From Tigriopus japonicus (Eukaryota > Arthropoda > Copepoda > Harpacticoida > Harpacticidae): a DNA stretch of 64,000 bases. Below the pieces are notes generated by a model. The model worked only from the letters and a program-made list of their open reading frames with translations. It made no database searches and was not told where the DNA came from. The translations under genes were made by a program, and so were the position numbers. The stretch lies in NCBI GenBank assembly GCA_010645155.1, contig CM021320.1, positions 9,199,031-9,263,030 of the forward strand. Direction: 5' to 3'. Positions 31,694 to 43,600 of this stretch are shown here, piece after piece. The stretch's first letter is position 1. The number at the start of each line of letters is the position of its first letter.

Positions 31694-34600
31694 GTAAGTA
31701 GGGATTATGAAAAGTGACTTTTATTAAAGACGCACGTTGATGAGTTTAACAAAATCAAGTCAGATTAACGTTCGTTGAATATACATACTCGCCCCGACTG
31801 CTGCGTTTTAAACACAGCAGCTGACGCAAGTATTTACTCAAAGAACGTTAATCTGACTTGTTTTTGCTGTGCCTATAGATAAGTTTTATACTCCTTAACG
31901 TGCAACCCATGTTCTAATCTGAAGCATTTTCGCACATGCAAAGGTTCGACAGAAGACTTAATTTGTTTTCACTATTTAGCTTCAGCACTTTTTCATATCA
32001 AAGCTACCGGATTACGTCAATAAATATTTAATAGACTTTTACAAATTAGTCCTACATTACAATTGGCTTCATGACTGATCTACGAATAGTGTGTTATCCT
32101 TTTCGTTATGTGGCCTTGCACTTGAAGCAAAACATATTGAATACTACATAGCGATAAATGGTATGGAGAAACGTTGTTGAACACTCGAATTTTCGTACCA
32201 ATCTAGCGGGTTGTCAATCAGTTGTCAAGCCACTTGCCAACCGTTTTAGAAATGATCTTTATGTAAAGCAATTAACTTTTGGACTTGATGGTTGCACAAA
32301 AGGTAATTTATGGCATTCAAAAGGATCAAGATCATTTTCAAATTTTACTACTAATTCCACAATGACGGCCTTCACAAAGAGCCACGGAAGGCCGCTAATA
32401 CGTTTCCATCTTCACGATAATTTAATGCATTTTAACAGAGGCCTTGAGATCGGTATGAATGCTGCTGTGGCAAACTCTGCAAGTTTTAATTCAACGTGCC
32501 ACTAAATGCTGTAGTCCAAGGGGCTCAGATATTCAGATCGGGAATTTGTGGAAATCCAAATTTTCTGCCAATCAATTCTGGATAAAGTAAGATTTGTGGT
32601 AGTGATGGACCGAAAGGGCTCATAACCGAAACCGAAAGTTTTGGCCGAAAGAGGGCTTAACCGAAACCGAAACCGAAACCGAAAGCAGCTGATTACAAAA
32701 TTGTTCAAATGCAAAATCTGCCTTAAAAATTAGAATGCTCATGTGTTCGATGTTGAGTAGTCGCAAATTTTGAAAAATCAGAAAACTTAAATTTTAGAGG
32801 TTTTTGGACCAATTTTTTTGATTTTGTTGTCAAACTCCATTTTACATAGTGCTTGTCTGCTATCGGTTTCGGTAGGCATAACCGAAACCGAAACCGAAAT
32901 TTCGGCCGAAAGCGCTTTCGGTCTATCACTAATTTGTGGGCTAGGGCTTTATTCTGCTGGAAAACAAAAGATGACTTGCCGGATTCTTCATAATCTTGGT
33001 GGTCTAAGGAACCACTTTGGTCTTTAAGATTTTTAAGCAGTCAGCAGCAGTGAGCCTATGTCCGGTTTCAAACCTAATTGGTGACATTTAGTCACCATTT
33101 GATGTCACAATGCTTTACTCCATCGTGGAAGCCTAATGTTTGTTTGGTTAAAATGTAATGAAGCTCTTTTGGGGTATCCTTGAAGGAGACAACTCGATCA
33201 TTTGTCCATAAATGATCAGATCAACTTTGAAGGTCTTCTCATCTAAAACGAAGAATCTGATGCTTTTTGACAAAAGCGCCCTCTTCTTATCTCATACCTA
33301 AAGGACTTGCCACCCAATAGCCTTGATAACCTTGGAAACCGTTGCATGATACAACTACTTCTCGACAAATTTGGACCTGGACAATCTTGATTTGGTGTTA
33401 AACGCAGACTTTTGTCTCATCTAGAAAGAACTTGAAAGGGATTCCAATCCAAAGCCGGTCTTTTTGGCTTTTCCTATTTTTAAGCGCTTCCTGCTTCAGT
33501 ACTGTAGACAGTCGTTGACATTTTCATAACTCATTCGCCTCACCATTTGACCACTTTTCCCAGGCTCCAGCCAATGTCCCTATAAACAAACCAATCGAAT
33601 TTCATGTCGATTGAAATTCTAACCGTCGATTGGCTGGAGCATGGGGAAAAAGCGGCCAATATATGGCCATCAAATTTAAATATTTTTGACTGATCCACTC
33701 ATAATGAAAAGAACATATTGGGTTGCCAATAAAACTTCCCAATTTTTATCATTTGATCCAAGGGCATCTTTGACGAGTTCCTTGGAAGAACTTCCGAGAT
33801 CTTGAAATCAGTTGAATATCATGCAAAAGAAAACCCTCACTTAAAAGTAAAAACCGGAAAACATTTGGCACTGGAAAAAGTGTATGACCAGTTCTTTGAG
33901 CCACCCTCGTCATATTTTCAATGTACAGTTTCCTGTTACTTTGCATCAAAGCTCATGTCGTGTTCCATTTTCATGAGCCACAAATTACGTATATGGTTTC
34001 TCGTACACTTAACCCTTGGGGCAAAGTACTAATTAAGTTATTCTAAGAAGGATTCTACATATACGTTTCAGACAAGCAGGAAAAACACCAACCTAAGGGA
34101 TACTACATTTCTTTATTTGCTTTAGATAGCGCTGGTTTGATTACCTTTTTTAAAGATCTATTTTATGTTTTGATAAGAATCGATTTTGTTTTGATGGTCT
34201 CGGCAAAAAGGCGAACCACAAAAAGGCGAAGGATTGGTACTGTTCTGAGGAGCTTAGCGCTCGCCCGGAAAAGTAACGTCACCTCGAAAATCCGAATTGT
34301 TCTTTCTGCAATGCTTTGCTGGGGGAAAACTTGAAAATGACTTTTTTAAACTCAAAAATGGCTTAAGAAAAAGTCATTTTTGACTCCAACATCCCTTCTC
34401 GAATTTGTGATGCCGAAAATTTTTGTTTTGCTGACACTCGATCAGCTAGGGCTACTTCAATCTAGAGTTTTAGGGAGAAAAATGTCACTCCCAAATAAGG
34501 GGTCTTGTTATGATTCCAGTCAGCTGACAACTCACTTTCCTGACATGGCGCCAAATTTAAAAATAACCAGCAGACAGACATATATACAATTGAAGTTCAG

Positions 34601-37600
34601 GGTTACCAAAACCCAAAGTAACAAAAATATTCTCCAGAAATTTTATGGAGTATTTACTCTCAGATCTAATTAGCTACATAGTTTTTGATTTTCAAGAAAC
34701 AAATGAATATAAGATAAAGCATCAAAGCTTACCCAATGTCATCGTTTCCATTTCACACTTTCTACATAACATTATTTGTTTTAAGATTTGATCAACCTGA
34801 TTCAGGGTGCATTCACTTGATGCTCATAAAATAGAACACAATTGCTAAAAGGGGTTGGACTCAACCTTGGTGTTCCCCTTTTTTGAAGACCTTGTATTTC
34901 AATTCTAAGTAATCTAATTCAAGATCTGATCTGGTTTTATTGTTTGGAGGAGTGTTCAATTTCAATTAGTTGCCAAATGACATATTTTTTTTAATCCACA
35001 CTATTCACAAATTTGATTCAAAAATCAACCAACTTCTGCCTGGGCTGACAGGTCACTCTTCTTTTTAGAACACATTACGGTCTCCTACCCAACTCTAAGC
35101 TAGTGAGGGGGGATCAAAACTAAAGTCATGCACCTGGCTGTGAGTGTCATTTCTCTCCCTAGAACTCTACTTCAATCCGTTAATAGCTTTGTGATTTCAT
35201 AATTCTGTTGAATTTCAAATGTAGATGGTGTAGCGCAGTTGGTTAACGCGCGACCGAGCTATGCTCAGGTTCATGAGTTCGATCCCAAGTCTTCCCCCCC
35301 ACCAAATCTCTTCATTGATCATCTAGTGGATATTTGCCTCGACCGGCGCAGCTTTAAACCTAGAATGGGACCCTCCATTATTTCATCATAGCCAAATGTA
35401 TTCAATCTGTTTATCCTATGTGTAATTTATTTAAAAAAGCCGCAAAAAAAAAACCATTCAAAACTGTCTTTGTCAAATCATGTGTGCTAGATTGTAACCA
35501 AAAATAAATTGACCAAGGGCAGCAGATGTGTGATTGTGCCCTTATTGACCAAAAACAGACCTATGCTATTACAGTATGCGGATTATTTTGTCAAAAAAAA
35601 TCCCTCATTATGGTCAAAGGAAAAGTGGCCCCAAGTAACCCTGACCTTAACCAAGACTTTTCTATTTGATCCATTCTTGAGGCCAAGGCATGCAAAAAAA
35701 ACCCACAAAAGTGTTGAATGGCTGAAGTAGGCACTTCTGGCTTTTTGGGGATGGTTTTACGAAAACACCATCCCGGTACGTGCCGTGTGTGCTAAGGTTG
35801 GGATCAGGATCAAAGCCGTAGTCAGCAACAAATGTGGTCATTGCGTGAATGTGTTCATAAATGTTGTCATGAATAGTCCAAACCACAATTGTACCAAATT
35901 TCAAGTCCTTCTGACCATTCTACGAGGAGAAAATAAAGATTCTTCTGCAACCCATAAATAATCCGCATACTGTACATGACGCTTAGTTGTGTTTGATGGA
36001 ATACTCGTACATCCAGTTATAGCTACGGCGATGTAACAAAACAGCAATGCCGTTATCAAATAGAAGCGGAATAAAAATAATTTGAGGGGGGAAAAATGTT
36101 GAAAAAATTGTAATTTTTTTTTTTTTTTGAATTTATAGACATTGCCAAAAAGCTGCTTTTGAGCGGAAAATAGACAAAACGATATATTTTAGGTAATAAT
36201 GCCGACATGGTTTTAGGTCAGCTTCAAATTTCAAGAAAAAGTTTTTTTGAGTCTGAATAACGCGAACAAAGTTTTTTCCTTCTTGAAATCTAAGAAAATG
36301 CTGAAATAAGTTAAGGATAAGTTGGAAATCTCCCAAAAACTTTTTTCGGGCAGAAACAGTCCCAAATGGTGCTTTTTGGCTGTTTTAAATATATATTTTT
36401 TAAAACTCTCATGGTCATAACCTTTTTTGGATTGTGGGTGCTAGGGTCGGAGGTTTGAGCCTCGCCAGGCCAGCGAAGCCACATCGTCCAGTTTTTCCAA
36501 TAGGCAATTTCAAGTCCGGTATCAGAATGGTTCTCCGTCTGTAAGGGTGGAATAGCGTCTAAAAGTTTCCTTGAGAAAGGTCGGGGAGGAGAATCGAACC
36601 TGGGACGTCTCTCACTACAGGAAACTGCGCTAACCACGACAGCACGTCTCGTCCCTATGAAAAATGTCTAGTCTTTTCTATTAATTCTAATTATTTTCAT
36701 CCAGTTCAGTGATAAGAAAGCAAGGGTGGGTGAATCTTTCTAAGAGATACATTTGCTATTTGTGAGTTTTTTTTAAATGCATTTTTTATATTGGACTAAT
36801 GTATCTGAATAATGAATTTTCGATTTAAGAACAAGAGAGAATTAGTGACCCAAAAGCTTGAGAAAAAAACATTTCGAAGTAAAAAACCTGATAGAAAGAA
36901 ATGAACCTAATACGTGACATGATTTGAGTTTATTTGCCATTGCGACATTTTTGTTAGTCAAGTTTTGTTAGTAGTTTAGTTAGCAAGTCAATATTAGGGC
37001 ATAAAAGGCTTACTTTCTTGTTCAGAAATCTGCACCCCTTCTTAAGAGATATGCGTAAAACAACAACAAAATTGAGTGTTTCGACCTTTTGACTTTTCTT
37101 AAAAGTGATTATAAAGATTAAGCATTTCAAAGTTGCATTTGGAAACTTGATTCGAGCCTTTTTGTCGCGGTTTTGCCTCCCATTCCTTTTCGACTTTTGC
37201 TCTACAAGGTCAACCGATATGAACCGAGTTAAATAGAAATCGGTGCACCAAACATAGGGAACACGATGAAAATTTTAAACTTCCCAAAATGTAGAAATGA
37301 CTATCAGTAATACAATAAAGTTGAACACGTATTTGAACACCAAAATAGTACAGTAATTTGAGAGGCCTTTCGAAAAAAGGAAAATGGACCATCGCATGAA
37401 TAAATTGTCGCACTCTTAATATAGTGTAGGGCATGCAAATTGCCACCTTTGAAAATAGAGAGAACACCAGAACAGAAAATGAATCTTCTGCACGCAAAAG
37501 TATGTCATGTTTTGAATAGAACGGTGTTCTCGATCTCTCTATTCTCTTATGTGCCCCGAAAAGCACTTGGAGACTGAATATTAGCTTTTGGGCCCAACCT

Positions 37601-40600
37601 CGCAATCCAATAAGACCTAAATTGCTTGATTGGATGAATCCAAATCTGTCCACGTTCTTCCAAGAAAGAAATACGTTAAAGGTAAGAAAAATCCACATCC
37701 GTGCGTGGTCAGTTTCATGAAGAGCTTCTGTAATCAAATAAGATCTTAATGCCAACAAATGTATTCGAAAAATTTCTTCCTTGCATGAAGTACTCTCGAT
37801 AAGGTACTACGTACTGCTTAAGCTATGTACTGCGTACATTGTAGATAACATGAGTCACAATACCACTTTTAAGCAGAGATGGACCGAAAGGGCTCTTAAC
37901 CGAAACCGAAATCGAAACTGGAAACAGCTGACTACAAAATTATATTCAAGCAAAATTCACTTTGAAATTTAAATTGATCATGCGTGTGAAGTTGGGTTAT
38001 TGTAAATTTTGAAAAAAATCGGAAAAAAATGAGTTTCAGAGGTTTTTGGTCCAAAAAGCCTTTGACTTGCTTTGACTTTAAAGAATGGAGCCAAACTCCA
38101 CTCTTTAAAGTGCATTTCTTCTTTCGATTTCGGTAAGCACAACTGAAACCGAAACCAAAACCGAAATTGAGGCCGAAAGCTCTTTCAGTTCATCACTACT
38201 CTCAAAGCTCTGAAAGATGTCAGTGGTTCTTGATAGAATTTTGTACGTTGGTATGTCAGCAAAACAAAAAAACTGTCAAGGCAACTTCATGTAAAATTCC
38301 ATTCTTGAAAAGAACTTTGACAACACTTTCCTCACGTGGATGATCATTTCCCACCAAAAGGAAAGAATTCTTGATGATTATCCTTATTTTGAAAGATTCA
38401 CTTGGATTCGAATATAACGAGGTGTCTCAATTTTTGAATGCTGCCAATCATTCAAAACATTCGTCGTTTATTCTGCAAAGTTTTTGTTTAAGGAGCTACA
38501 TGTTTATCTTTTGAAAGTAATTTGATCAAGACTACCTTTGTAGACATAAACTAATGGTAGCAAAAAGTGAGATTTTATTCTGACATTAACCTCGTGCTTT
38601 AATAGATTTACTTTTTAGCTAATGTTGAAAGAAGATGCTTCGTTTCTTTTGTCAAATTAAGATCCTTATTTCATTTTCAACCATGTTTAATTTAGATGGA
38701 TATTCCTCTTGAAAATTCTCTTGTACTCCATGTAGTGCAACTTATAAATGTCAAAAGCAAATCAAAGAGTCATTCAAATTTGAATTGAAAAAGGATTTTA
38801 TTGAGTGAATCCTGGTACTTGCATCATTCGAAACAACAACATATTTGATCTTTCTTGCCTTTACATTCAACCAAACAGATACGAAGAGTCTTAAATTTTG
38901 GTTCGATCGTTTTTGTTTGCACATGGAACTTTTGGCAACCTTGAAAAATTTCGAACAAGCAATAAAGGAAGTCTTTGGAATGAATTAACTATGGGACAAT
39001 TAACGAACGAGAGATAGCTTGGCAGACATACAACTTGAAGAAAATTATAATGGTTCGTGTCAAGACAAGGTTTTAATTTAGCTAGAATACACCAAACAGA
39101 GATATCTTCACTATGTTTTCCTCATCCAAGTCCAAATGAGTGGGATTAATAAAACAGACATGGTAACTCGTGCCTCGACCATCGTCGAAATCAAATGATG
39201 ATTTTCCAAGCAATTGAATTTGTGAACTAAAGGAATCATAAAACTGAGGGGGACATTCTTTTTAGAATTCCTCGACCTTGCCGTTGAGCTTTAAAGACAA
39301 AAAAAGCCCTTAAATAAAACGTGTGACAAAAAGAAGAAAAAAGAAGAATTCCTTTTTAATTAAAAAATGGTTTACGTTAACTCTACTTAAGGAAAAGGCT
39401 TATCTTTCGTGGTAATTCTTGCTCGCAAGTGGAATTTAAAGGTCGGTTGTTGAGGTAGTTTGAAAGTATAGTAGAATCATGTAGGCCGCATGTTAACGCG
39501 CCTAATTCAAAAGCGAGAGTATACCAAAATCAAGTCAGATTAACCGGCCTTGACTTGTGACAACTCCTGGGTTTGAAGGGCAGCAGATGGGGAGAGTATA
39601 TACGCGAAGAATGCTAATTCGACTTGATTTTGCCATACTCTTGCTTGTAAATTACGTGCGTTTACATGCGGTCTCATCATATGCCGAAACATAGAATGAG
39701 CCAGGGATAACCTATATAATAGTATTAATACTGGATGCGAACTCGCGGAATTTCTCCGGCACGCAACCTCCGGTATGAGGCCGAGATTCGTAAACAAGAA
39801 GAACAAACCGCCATGTTGGGAGCGGAAAATCAAACGGAAATCGACCAAGAGTCCTAAAGATAGTGCGCCAATCGGGGTTTTCTGTGTTTCAAGCGGGTCC
39901 AGCCAAGTCTTAGCCTTGGTAAAGGTCAACCCCACGCCCCAAAATCAGTCTGATGTGGGTGTTTCGAAGACATTAAGTTCAGCCAAGAACGAGTGAATGA
40001 AATAGTGAATGAATGAATGACCACATCATGGAGTGCGAGTGAACCCCCCACAAGGTGTCTTTTCTACAAGATGACGATCAAAGTGATCAAATGAAGTCTG
40101 ATGATGACTAGGTTACCGGCTACAACCTTCGGAAGTGATAGACCTAACTACAGCAAAAAGAACGAATATGGACCAGAATCTGAGCCCAAATTCCTCTTTT
40201 GCGCCAAAGGATTAAGAAGAAACTTTCCCACGGACCAAAACGGGAAGTTTCTTTATGCTCATCCATTGAACAACTTAAGAATATCTTACCATTCCTTGAA
40301 TTATCAACAACAAAATAGCGGGGTTTTCCGAGCTTATCTATTATCCGATTTGAACGTCTTATTAATATCTTTGAACTTACAATTGAACCCATCCATCAAT
40401 ATTTCAGGTATTATCCTGAACTGAATTAACACATGCCAAACTTTGTATGAAATCAAGGTTGTTATAGGTTGTGAGATTGTCAACTTGGCATAACATGTTC
40501 TATAAATGATGGTCCTTTTTCGAATTTCCTTTATTGTATGGTTGTGTCTTTTAGTTCAGGATAAGAAGGACAGGTAAGATACTCTTAAGTTGTTCAAGTT

Positions 40601-43600
40601 GTGTGATGGACGAGTGCGATAAAACTCCCCGTTTTGATCCGGGTGAGAGTATGTGGGGAAAGTTGGTTCTTAATCCCTTTTCAAGAGGAATTTGCGTTCG
40701 GATTAAGGTCAATATAGAACAAAGAAAGAAGAAGTCCTCAGTGTCAAGAATTCGATCAAATGAAGAACAAATTAAGATGACTTTGAAACCTATCAGGTGG
40801 ACCTACTAGCAATGGATGGGCTCAATATTTTGATCTGCCTTTGGAGTCAGTCAGCCCAAATTGGTGATCTGACAGTCTAACCCGAATTACATGGACCCTC
40901 CCAAAGTCTTTGGAATGAAATGCTCCCATCAAGACTGAATTGTGTGGATTTTTTCATTCAATCTGATTGTTAATTCCTGGACAAGGGGATCTAAGAAGAT
41001 CAATCAAACCTTATCAAGCCTGTAGAGCCTATCCCTGCAATGATAAGACATGATCCTTTGGTCCTGAAGGACCCTTAGCCCCAGTCCTGCGTGGTCCCGA
41101 CCTTCTTGAGCCCCAAGACTTGAAACATTTTCAATCAAATCCACAATCAAGGCTTTAATCCTCATGTTTTTCACTCATTTTGTCTCAAGGACGTTGTGAT
41201 TGCCTTTGTTCCTGTTCCAATCCGGATCAGATGGCTGATCTGATCCAGAACCGTCAAAAGTGCCCTTCAATGGTTATAGCCAACAACATCTCTGACTTGG
41301 ACTCCATCTTGTTTCAAAATGAGACCATTCTTGTTTTTTCATTTTCTTATGGAAATGGTTCCTGCGTTGTGGAGGTGTTGAAGAGGATGGAAGATGAGTA
41401 ACACTCCAGATACCACCACAGATACTTCTGTTAAGCATTATTTCACTGAAGTTGGACTAATGGGTGAAGCAAGATTCCATCTACGTATTTTCCTCATTCT
41501 TATGAGGACTAAAATCCTTTGGAGAGTTGAATGTCAAAAGTTCATGAGACGAGTAAAAAGAGTGCTGGGACTTCTAAAATCAAGGTGAAGAACATCCAGT
41601 CCACAAATATTAACACAAAAAGTTTGCGTGAATTCTTTCAAAACACATGTTCAACAGTTTTAGACATTAATAAGGAATAAATGACGTCGTGTCAAAATAT
41701 AGCCTCGGCCTCATACCATTTTTTCAAAAATCGGAGTTCGTGTCCACCCCTTTCAGGGGTTCCTGAATGAGCATATGAGACGGAGTAGAAATAACCATGC
41801 TCGTACAAGTTTCGTTACATAAGGTGTGATTGAAAAACGCAGCTTATTTAGCGAAACTTGATTGAGCATGGTTATTTCTACTCCTTCTCATATGCTTCGT
41901 CTATGCTTCTAGATATGCTTCTACTATATTTCCAAACTACCTCAACAACCAACCTTAAATCAGTCTCAGAAAACAGGAGCTATTAACATTTTGAAAGTGA
42001 ATTTTAATGCAGTCATCTGAGAAACATAACTTGCTCTGGCATAAATAAGTTCTTAAAATTCGGAAGGAATTCCACTACAAACGTTTTTGGACCAAAAGCA
42101 ATCGACTTATCTTCTATTCTTCATTCCCGATAGGGAGTCGGATGTCGCATTTCGGTCCATCACTAGGTGTAATAGATTGTGTTTACCCCTTGTATCTTAA
42201 ATTTGGTTCGAATGCATCTCCGAAGAAAAATCCAATAAAGCCCACGATACTGTTTCCTGGAAACTAAATCTTCGCCCAATTGATAGAGAGTAATGTTGGA
42301 ACGAGAAGATGCATGTTTGTTAGACATTCTCGACGGAGACACAAAGACAACACGAAGGATTTATCTAAGTGAACAGAACCTTTCAACAAGATACCTACAT
42401 AACTTGAGCCTTCTTAAACAGGTCAATGTGATATCAGCTTAACCCCATGGGAGGTCCGTTCGTAATGAGTCAAATCAACATTTATCCTTGTTTCTCTTAT
42501 CAATTGAATAAGACGATGTTACTTAAAAATTTTGAAAGCAAATCTATTACATTCTCGTATGTTAAACATACACACCTAACCATCTAAAGCTTGTATGGGT
42601 TAGCCTAAATATTACTTAGATAGTAGAAAACATACACAATAACCTGAAAATTTCCGATCGGTCTAATGCAAATAACAAGAGAATGAAGCTGAAAAACTTG
42701 CAAGATTCATAATCCAATCGACCATAAAATGTCCTATGTTGAACGGATTCCTAAGATAATAAAAAATGTGAAAAAGATACCCTCTAGTTGATGAAAGAAA
42801 ACCAGCACAAATTGGGTTTCTTAGTGATCTTCTTTTCAATGAGTTTCGATAAGACCTGTCACAGCCAGAGGCTAGGCTCCCAATGAAAGGATCCTATTTT
42901 ACAATTTTCCTCCTCAAGGTTAAGACGACATACACTTGGCTCAAAATGGCTTGGGTCATTTTAACAAGAATTGGAGTGTCCATAGAATGAATTATCCTTC
43001 ATTTATTACAATGGGTTCTTGTCAGAGGGTGCTGTGAAATTTTAGGCCTTTGGACAACTCCAACGCATTAATAACCGAAAGTTTCGTTCCTATCCGCATC
43101 ATTCTTCGTCAAAAACTCTTAAAAAGATCCGTTGAGACCAAACAAACTTTTCCTTTTAAGCGCATTAAAATTTTTGAAGCATCAAGATATGAACTTGAGT
43201 ACTTTGTCATTTGAAGTACTTTTTCTCGTCTATTGTTAGTCGTTTCAGCCATTACTTTGAGCAAAAAGTTTTTTGGAAAGCCCTTCCTTTTGTGCGTGCA
43301 AATATAAAGTAAATTATTTCTGGTTGAAGAGATCTTGTTGTCAGACAAGAAGTTATGAAGGGCGAAGAGACTGATGAAGAGGGGTCTTACAACCTATTAT
43401 TGTGTTTTTTTGGTTAATCGTTGGAAACATGTCCAACTGCCATGTTTGATTTGCCGTCTTCTAAATTATTCATAAGCGACGTGAGACATCTGTCCATCAA
43501 AATACCGCTTGAAATTAACTACACAACTAAATATGTTTGGGTATTGGGTTCCAGATCAGAATTTAAGTCAAAGTTGCTTGAATATTATTGGTTAATCAAA

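Larger units (their letters stand above)
39434..41960. mobile_element. Composite element bounded by 46-bp inverted repeats
   Basis: ATTTAAAGGTCGGTTGTTGA and onward to AGTAGAATCAT (39434-39480) is inverted at 41915-41960 with a few differences. Between them lie the foldback 39513-39644, the left palindrome arm and the hairpin 41770-41897. This suggests a nested, composite structure. Confidence 0.55.

Noticed and set aside
32158..32505. 115-residue ORF in GPCR intron 1
   Set aside because: Considered as a transposase remnant, but no catalytic motif or family pattern could be seen in either strand.
37210..37758. 182-residue minus-strand ORF
   Set aside because: Long for its composition, but no domain, no family resemblance and no splice or poly(A) context; not reported as a gene.
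39824..40396. Hammerhead ribozyme (CTGATGA at about 40099)
   Set aside because: No stem II followed by GAAA and no cleavage triplet in place.
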